From NCBI RefSeq assembly GCF_964340395.1, contig NC_135553.1:11874001-11887500 (forward strand): 13,500 bases of DNA. Direction: 5' to 3'. The notes beneath the pieces were generated by a model that was not told where the DNA came from, ran no database searches, and worked only from the letters and a program-made list of their open reading frames with translations. Numbering within the stretch: the first letter of the stretch is position 1; the number at the start of each line of letters is the position of its first letter. A program made the position numbers and the translations under genes. The stretch is from Glandiceps talaboti (taxonomy: Eukaryota > Hemichordata > Enteropneusta > Spengelidae). Shown here one piece after another: positions 7,951 to 13,500 of this stretch.

Positions 7951-8410
7951 CGTCATATTTTTTTTGCACTATTTTACAACCCTGGTAACGGAGTAGGCAA
8001 AATCAGATAAGAGTTATTTCCTGAACATTTACCTAAAATTGGGGCCTATCCATTCAAATGCGAGGTTGGGTGTAAAATTTTTTTGAAAGGATTAACCTAC
8101 TAATTTTTGTTCTTTAACTTAGAAATAAATCATAATTCTTGCTAAAGCACAATCACTTTGTGCAGGATTACATAATGTAAAATAGTTTTTAACACAATTG
8201 TTTATGTTCAGCTCAAAGGTTAAACAGACATTTTTTTTAAACGCCAAAAAAATTCCATATTTTACAAAATGGTGACAGCAGTTCATAACAGGACACACCT
8301 ACACCTGTGATGTCTAGCATACTTCATACCATGGTATTTATTATAATTTATAAATAGTTGTGACCGAACAATATCATAAACTGACCCTTACATGTACTGC
8401 GCTTATCACC
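7951..8410. other. Unassigned AT-rich stretch
   Basis: Contains many A- and T-runs and one TACATGTA at 8389-8396; no gene or repeat that I can support. Confidence 0.55.
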
Positions 8411-8612
8411 TTACAAAACATAACCCCGATCTCTCAAAAATTTGAAAAATTTTCTCTTTTTTTCATTACAAAACAATAGTCCAATAGATGTATTTTTATA
8501 ATAAACACAAAATTATTCAAATTACAAAAATTTCACATTTTTGAGAACAAAGTTACAAAACAAAAAAATTCCAATAAAATGTATTTTTACAATAAACTCT
8601 AAATTATTCAGG
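8411..8612. repeat. AT-rich direct repeat pair with internal inverted repeat
   Basis: Bases 8466-8519 and 8553-8610 are diverged copies, both with TTACAAAACA, TCCAATA, ATGTATTTTTA, AATAAAC and AAATTATTCA in that order, 87 bp apart; a partial start TTACAAAACA is also at 8411. Overlapping them, CTCAAAAATTTGAAA at 8433-8447 is complementary at 14 of 15 positions to TTTCACATTTTTGAG at 8531-8545. This may be an old duplicated or rearranged element; the AT-rich composition makes some similarity expected. Confidence 0.6.
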
Positions 8613-9680
8613 AGTCAAGGAATGTAATCTAAAAGGAGAACGACAAGACCTAGCATGTCAAAAATAATACTTCCTTACAAATCTATCCACATCCTCCCTT
8701 GTCCTGTAAGTGCAGACTGATAAACAAAATTCTTTACATAACCAAACATAATGTTCAATTGTACTTACTTGAACAACAACATTAGCCAAGTAATTTGTAG
8801 TATGTCTAAATGATACACACACCCAAAATCCAACCATCCCAACGCCAAAAAAAAACGCAGATCATAAACACCATATGTATAAATAGTAAGATGCCATCAT
8901 TTTTGAGGCATACGATCAAATTATCAAACAAAAGAAACTTGGGAGGGGGTTCAATTCCAAATAATACTCCAAGGTATGCTACAACAATTTTAATTCTCTA
9001 GTAAACAGATAAAGAAATGATAGGCTACCTTACACACACGATAAGTAGTGATCAAATCAGAACCAAGAACAGGAGGGGGGACTTAGCATAAACTTCTGTT
9101 TGACATGTTGCCAATTTCCTATCACATTGACATGCCACACAGCATACATTCAATTCTTTCCTGTACAAATTGATGATCTTGGCAAATATTTCATGTATTT
9201 GTAGTGAGCTCATGCACAAACATCAAATCTATGGCTTCTGGCTGGTAAAATAGGAAAATAAAAGACACACACGCTCGCTCGGTATCATTTGAGAATATGT
9301 TTTTGTATATTCAAGGCTGTTGTGGCTTTCTCGTGTATCTGGAGACTGAAATATGACCAAAGTTTTGACAACCGATACACATTTATGAACAACGGCTGAA
9401 TCTGTTATTTATTATTTTTTTAACAAAGCCATAATGATTTGTGATGGACACGGACATAATTTTGTAAAAATACAAATTTACCACATTGATTTTAAACAAG
9501 TAGTATATCTTAACTATAAAAGTTTCTTGACTGTTGCAACTATACTAGGGAGCTTCAGGGAGACTAACAAAATAGAAACCAAATTACATTTCTGACTTTT
9601 TGTGCACTTTAATTAATATATAGGTGTTTTATTCATTTTTACTGTCATTCTACATGTATGACATTGGCTTGTAGCCAAGT
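8613..9680. other. Unassigned AT-rich stretch
   Basis: No gene supported. The plus frame 8810-9001 (63 codons) is unremarkable. At 8951-8961 GGTTCAATTCC resembles a Pol III B box but has no tRNA around it. TACATGTA is at 9651-9658. Confidence 0.55.
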
Positions 9681-9690
9681 ACACACACAC

Positions 9691-9785
<95 letters not shown>
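9681..9785. repeat. Compound microsatellite (AC)n(ACAT)4(AC)n(ACACAT)5(AC)n
   Basis: The tract is built from (AC) units at 9681-9692, four ACAT units at 9693-9708, (AC) units to about 9734, five ACACAT units at 9735-9764 and (AC) units to 9785. The graded structure suggests C-to-T changes inside a CA array that were then amplified by slippage. Long CA tracts can adopt Z-DNA. The minus-strand frame 9613-9834 (runs of VCVCVYVYVY) is only this repeat translated. Confidence 0.97.
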
Positions 9786-9934
9786 ACTTGTAACCACAAA
9801 GCAGGTCATATAAAGACAGCATATGTGACTTCAATAGTGTAACAACTATTTTTCATTTTATTACTACAACGGGATAACCTATGTACCTGTCACTATCTCT
9901 TTCCTCTTATAAACGTGACGAGAGAGACATACTG

Positions 9935-9947
9935 CACCCTCTGCTGG
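9935..9947 (-). promoter_or_regulatory. CTCF-like site
   Basis: The plus strand CACCCTCTGCTGG is, on the minus strand, CCAGCAGAGGGTG. It matches the CTCF core CCASYAGRKGGCR at 12 of 13 positions, the one difference being T for C near the 3' end. CTCF is conserved across bilaterian animals. The same string also appears in ends of some SINE families, so a repeat origin is the main alternative. Confidence 0.35.
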
Positions 9948-10878
9948 CAAACTAGACTAGACACCTGGAATGTATTTAGCAAAGCAGCAAGTACTAGATG
10001 ACCTTACCCTACAAAAAAAAAACACTTTAAATTTCATCAGGTCTCACATTAAATGCAACAAACGGAAACTGGGACATGAATCACAAGTAACAAAGATGGC
10101 CACCATGAAACTAGCCTAGAGAGTTACACTACTTGGTTTTACAACTACCGCACTCTATCCAAACGCTTGGGATAGAATGACCACAAGTCTATGAGTTACC
10201 ATGACTACATATAGCTGAAAACAGTCCAATAATTTGTCAAGAAGTGGTTTAAACGATGAATGTTGATGAAATAATGATGAAACAACATGCCGATGGAGCT
10301 CATAACAGACACTGCGGTGGACGACCCCATGTACTTACACCCAGTAGCCAAGTCATCCATATGATACAATTCGCTGCATTTTAAATACATCCAACACACA
10401 AAATTATTATGTTAAAATAATTGATTGCACAATATATAAGACTAAAACCAGGTGATCGTACAAGATTGACGAGGTCAAGCAAATTCTATTCTATGCACAT
10501 GACAGCAAAGTGAAAAATGGGAACAACTTACTATCAGACAAAATATCAACAAACAATTTTTGCATAAAACAAACGTATCTTATTCTGTCACTTTGCATAA
10601 TGTCGAAAACATCCATATATAGCAATGTTCACTTCTACACCTCTAGCAACATAAAATAACGTAAACCTGGAAATTTTCGCTGAAGAATTATTTTCATTGT
10701 TTTCGTTGGAAAACAAAAACACAAAATTAAGTAGTGACTAAAATGCCTTCTTGTAGATGAACGCAATGTACTAGTCTGATAATTAGTGAAAATAAGTCTT
10801 TGAGAACTAGCTGACGACTGTAAAATTGCAAAATTTTCTAATGAAAATATAAAAGTTTACAGTGCATTCCTGTACATG
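9948..10878. other. Unassigned noncoding stretch
   Basis: No gene, RNA or clear repeat. The minus frame 10205-10399 (64 codons) shows no recognised domain. The plus strand here looks A- and C-rich. Confidence 0.55.
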
Positions 10879-10901
10879 ATACGATATCTTTGATATTGTG
10901 T
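10879..10901. repeat. Compact hairpin, 10-bp stem with TTT loop
   Basis: ATACGATATC 10879-10888 pairs with GATATTGTGT 10892-10901, including two G-T wobbles, around a 3-nt loop. The core 8-mers ACGATATC and GATATTGT are those of the 3993-4024 hairpin in the opposite order. Confidence 0.5.
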
Positions 10902-10937
10902 AAACTGACAGCAATACACTTGTCAGATTTATAGATT

Positions 10938-10988
10938 TTACATCAATTTGATAACTCCTACACTGACCTTTACAAGAGATTGATGTAA
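10938..10988. repeat. Perfect 10-bp inverted repeat
   Basis: TTACATCAAT 10938-10947 is exactly complementary to ATTGATGTAA 10979-10988; one wobble pair and one further pair extend it inward. The spacer is about 31 nt. Function unknown. Confidence 0.55.
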
Positions 10989-11444
10989 CCGTGCCAAACC
11001 AAGTCTGCCAATCTGTGGCTATGTAAGAAACATCTATACCAGTCTATAATTGCTACTATCTGCACTGCCTTATACCTCTCTATTCTCAAGGCAGAGATGC
11101 CAAGATTGTTCATGTTTTTCACAGCATGCAACTTGAGCATGTGTCTAAGAAGATAGAATCCTAAATATATATATAACGCTGTTCATTTTAAGGATTCCTT
11201 GTGTATTCTTCTAATTCTGCCCCTTTATTATCATCAATATCTCCAGCGACAAACTGTTAAACATGCAAAGAAAATGATAACACTTGTGTCTTGCTCAAAA
11301 AATTCTTTGAAACATGAGACACTTCAATTTTTGGTAGCACATGACAAAACGTAAGAACTAAACTCTTCAAATTCAAAAGAAAAAAAAATGTGTAATTGTC
11401 ACTGGAATGCACCAAAGTGTGACTTTCATCAGGAGGGGGTTCAG
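10989..11444. other. Unassigned noncoding stretch
   Basis: Holds a short (AT)n patch near 11164-11175 and the unremarkable minus frame 11257-11481. No gene supported. Confidence 0.55.
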
Positions 11445-11477
11445 AGGTCATGATTTGGTGACCTGGGTCAAAGGGTA
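11445..11477 (+). promoter_or_regulatory. Nuclear receptor half-site group
   Basis: AGGTCA 11445-11450 and TGACCT 11459-11464 form an inverted repeat with 8-bp spacing. They are directly followed by GGGTCA-A-AGGGTA (11465-11477), an imperfect DR1 on the plus strand. Four half sites within 33 bp is dense, but spacing 8 is not a classical receptor arrangement. Motif evidence only. Confidence 0.3.
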
Positions 11478-12241
11478 ACAAGAAGTGTCATGTCATGCCG
11501 GAATTGTGTTGACCTTCATAATTGAGTCATGCAACTCGATCTCTCTATTCTCTGATATCAGTGACAGACTTCCTCAGTATGTCAGGCGTTTCAAACTGAA
11601 CAATAACACACCATCACCTGATTTCCTTTCCAAAATAACCATGTCCTAAACTCTTAGTAATCACAAATAAAACGTCGAATGATGTTTTAAACAAAATAAT
11701 GACAAAGTAACAGCAAGTCATAACCTGTGTGTATTTTTAGATTCCACCCAACCAACCAACACAGGATCTGATTTCATTTACTTGAAACTTAGAAAAGACA
11801 AAACATTACAACATGTTTCTACACCTGGTTTCACTCCAATTCATTCAGAAATGTAACAGATGACAAGGTGTGGTGTCACTCTCGAAGAATACAAATTTAA
11901 TGGATGAAGGAATAACTTTCAGTAGCTAACTGACAAGGCTATACAGTTGTTCAGACATGCAGTCTAGTGATGGTTGTTTCACATACTCCAGGTATATCAA
12001 TATCAACCTTGACTTGAATAACACAAGCTTACAGTTACAGTTATACCTGTGCAGCACAACACAAAATACATTCCCTACATCTAGAACAATGACATGTACA
12101 AGTAACAATGTGTTGATCTGCTAAAACATGGACTTAAAATGCAACAATGACCATCACTGGCATCAACAATGAATAATGACTTTCAATTCATTGAGTGCAT
12201 ACAAAACATTTCCATGTATACATCCCATTTTACAAGCACCA
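11478..12241. other. Unassigned noncoding stretch
   Basis: Contains (CCAA)3 near 11747-11758 and a minus frame at 11926-12108 with no recognised feature. Plus-strand composition is A- and C-rich (12001-12060: A21, T16, C15, G8). No gene supported. Confidence 0.55.
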
Positions 12242-12257
12242 TTTTTTTTTTTTTTTT
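12242..12257 (+). repeat. Mononucleotide run T16
   Basis: Sixteen consecutive T. On the minus strand an A16 run could be the tail of a retroposed sequence, but I see no recognisable body next to it and no clear flanking direct repeat. Confidence 0.9.
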
Positions 12258-12442
12258 CACTGTCACAAAGGAAGAGTTAGGCATAAATGTTCTATTGTAC
12301 ATTTTAGTCTGCATACTGCAAAGGGGATGAACATTCAGTGTACAAGTTCCCTACTGTTCCACTGTCCCTAACCAGTGTTGGAATGCCACACCTACCCTGA
12401 TGTTATATATACCTACTGTTAAAATAACCACTGTGTGTAATC

Positions 12443-12455
12443 TGACCCAAGGTCA
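12443..12455. promoter_or_regulatory. Everted nuclear receptor half sites, 1-bp spacing
   Basis: TGACCC 12443-12448 and AGGTCA 12450-12455 face outward with one base between. A single near-consensus pair like this can arise by chance. Confidence 0.2.
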
Positions 12456-12641
12456 CCCAGGTGCTGCTACCTTGAAACACCAAACTGGAGTCAGAAAACA
12501 CTAACCAGTCTCAATTCTATTGTTCTTCACTTTCCTATGACTATATACCAAGTGCTAATCTATACACAGACTAGTGTTTGTTATATTTTTGTGGTGAGAA
12601 AGGGGAATTCCTGCTTGCATATACTCATGACCTTACGTTTA

Positions 12642-12654
12642 TTTATTCAATAAA
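12642..12654. terminator. AATAAA hexamers on both strands, 1 bp apart
   Basis: TTTATT 12642-12647 (minus-strand AATAAA) and AATAAA 12649-12654 abut around one C. The arrangement could serve converging transcripts. The GT-rich GTGTGG follows immediately on the plus strand, closer than usual for a downstream element. Chance is plausible in AT-rich DNA. Confidence 0.2.
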
Positions 12655-13188
12655 GTGTGGCCTTACTCATATTTAGAAATTAAATCATCACTTAAGCTCT
12701 TTATTATTTTTATTTGTACATTCCTACAGTACAAATATTAGCTTTTTATAATTCACATTCACTCACTGTCAGTGGTCATAACTTATAACTTCGTCGTTGT
12801 CATTTTCAACTTGATACCCTTCCTCTGTAGATAACTGTATTTTTTTGAATCCTTTGTTATTCAATAATGCCATCACAATGAAAATTACTGAGCTTGAAGT
12901 ATCACTGGTGAATGTCAAGTACATGACATTGGATTAGTCATCACCTTGGAGACTGAACAAGGACTGGTGTTACCCAGTAATAACAGATCTCAACACAATG
13001 TTAACTACACTGATGACTTCCCGAAATTAGTTTCACACCAACTTATGAAATCTGTCAACTGTGTCCACTCATCCCCCAAAATAAGGTAAATCCAACTTTG
13101 AAGCTCCTCAGCTTGGCACGCCTAGACCTGTGACACAGTCTGCCCTCACACTCAACTGAAAAGAACTACTTTGGCTGCGACCAGTCAT
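12655..13188. other. Unassigned noncoding stretch
   Basis: No gene, RNA or repeat that I can support. Confidence 0.55.
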
Positions 13189-13196
13189 ATGCAAAT
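13189..13196 (+). promoter_or_regulatory. Octamer site ATGCAAAT
   Basis: Exact POU/Oct octamer on the plus strand, the third in the window. No promoter context is visible. Confidence 0.3.
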
Positions 13197-13500
13197 ACCA
13201 TCAGAAAGTCAGAATGACTAACTTTTCAAAGAAAAAGAGCATAGGTTGATTTCCTTTTCATTGCTGCTCTATTTAGAATCCATCACCTATGCTGCAAACC
13301 TCACGTTTCGGATGAACGCTGTGTGCACCTTGGCACACAATTTTTTACCTAATTCAGAAGCTACTTGCATAGTAGTGGAGTAATACAGTTGAAAGGAGTA
13401 AAGAAGTAAACTTGAATTCATTATTTTCCTAATATCAACTCAAATGAGTTTCTGTGGAATGCAGTATTTTATTTCCCTTAAATTTTCACAAACTTGTCAT
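13197..13500. other. Unassigned window end
   Basis: Contains AGTCA-GAA-TGACT, a 5-bp hairpin near 13207. Nothing else supported. Confidence 0.55.

Noticed and set aside
8938-8965. GGTTCAATTCC, resembling a tRNA T-loop or Pol III B box
   Set aside because: The flanking bases do not form a T-stem, and no A box, anticodon arm or acceptor stem is present.
9613-9834. Minus-strand frame of alternating V, C and Y
   Set aside because: A translation of the CA/CATA microsatellite.
12242-12257. T16 as the poly(A) tail of a retroposed element on the minus strand
   Set aside because: No element body, internal Pol III promoter or flanking duplication recognised.

Overview
The window reads as AT-rich, gene-poor DNA from an animal or similar complex eukaryote. 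No open frame exceeds 97 codons, stops are frequent in all six frames, and simple repeats are of animal type: a long (CA)n/(CATA)n compound tract, (CTGT)n, (CAGA)n, a G20 run, a C-rich tract and a T16 run. There are no ribosome binding sites, operons, rRNA or convincing tRNA genes. The palindrome TACATGTA occurs five times, roughly ten times what base composition predicts; I associate that with marine invertebrates such as molluscs, but this is recollection and does not identify the species. I find no protein-coding gene I would defend, so the window is best described as intergenic or intronic.

Layout. 1-500: a pyrimidine tract, then a strong 78-nt hairpin with 17 of 18 arm positions paired. 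500-1110: unremarkable sequence ending in a G-quadruplex motif. 1140-1352: a degenerate ~57-64 bp minisatellite. 1771-2075: a second minisatellite whose units alternate short and long (55, 75, 53, 69 bp), a two-unit higher-order array. 2057-2388: a stretch of lower stop density that may be a decayed coding fragment. 2386-2488: four direct-repeat-1 nuclear-receptor-like motifs, one of them perfect. 2559-3330: G20, a 30-bp tandem duplication, and a C-rich tract that makes an ideal G-quadruplex on the minus strand. 3830-4190: four plus-strand AATAAA hexamers, two with GT-rich sequence downstream. 4200-7600: mostly unassigned, with small hairpins and two octamer sites. 7600-7940: a possible non-autonomous transposon with short inverted ends inside TTAA. 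8411-8612: an AT-rich repeat pair enclosing an inverted repeat. 9681-9785: the compound CA microsatellite. 9935-9947: a CTCF-like site. 10879-10988: two more inverted repeats. 11445-11477: another group of nuclear-receptor half sites. The rest is unassigned.

There are no genes whose cooperation could be described. The elements most worth following are the 407-484 hairpin, the DR1 cluster, the alternating minisatellite, the candidate transposon and the two cases in which a hairpin's arms recur elsewhere in the window in swapped order.
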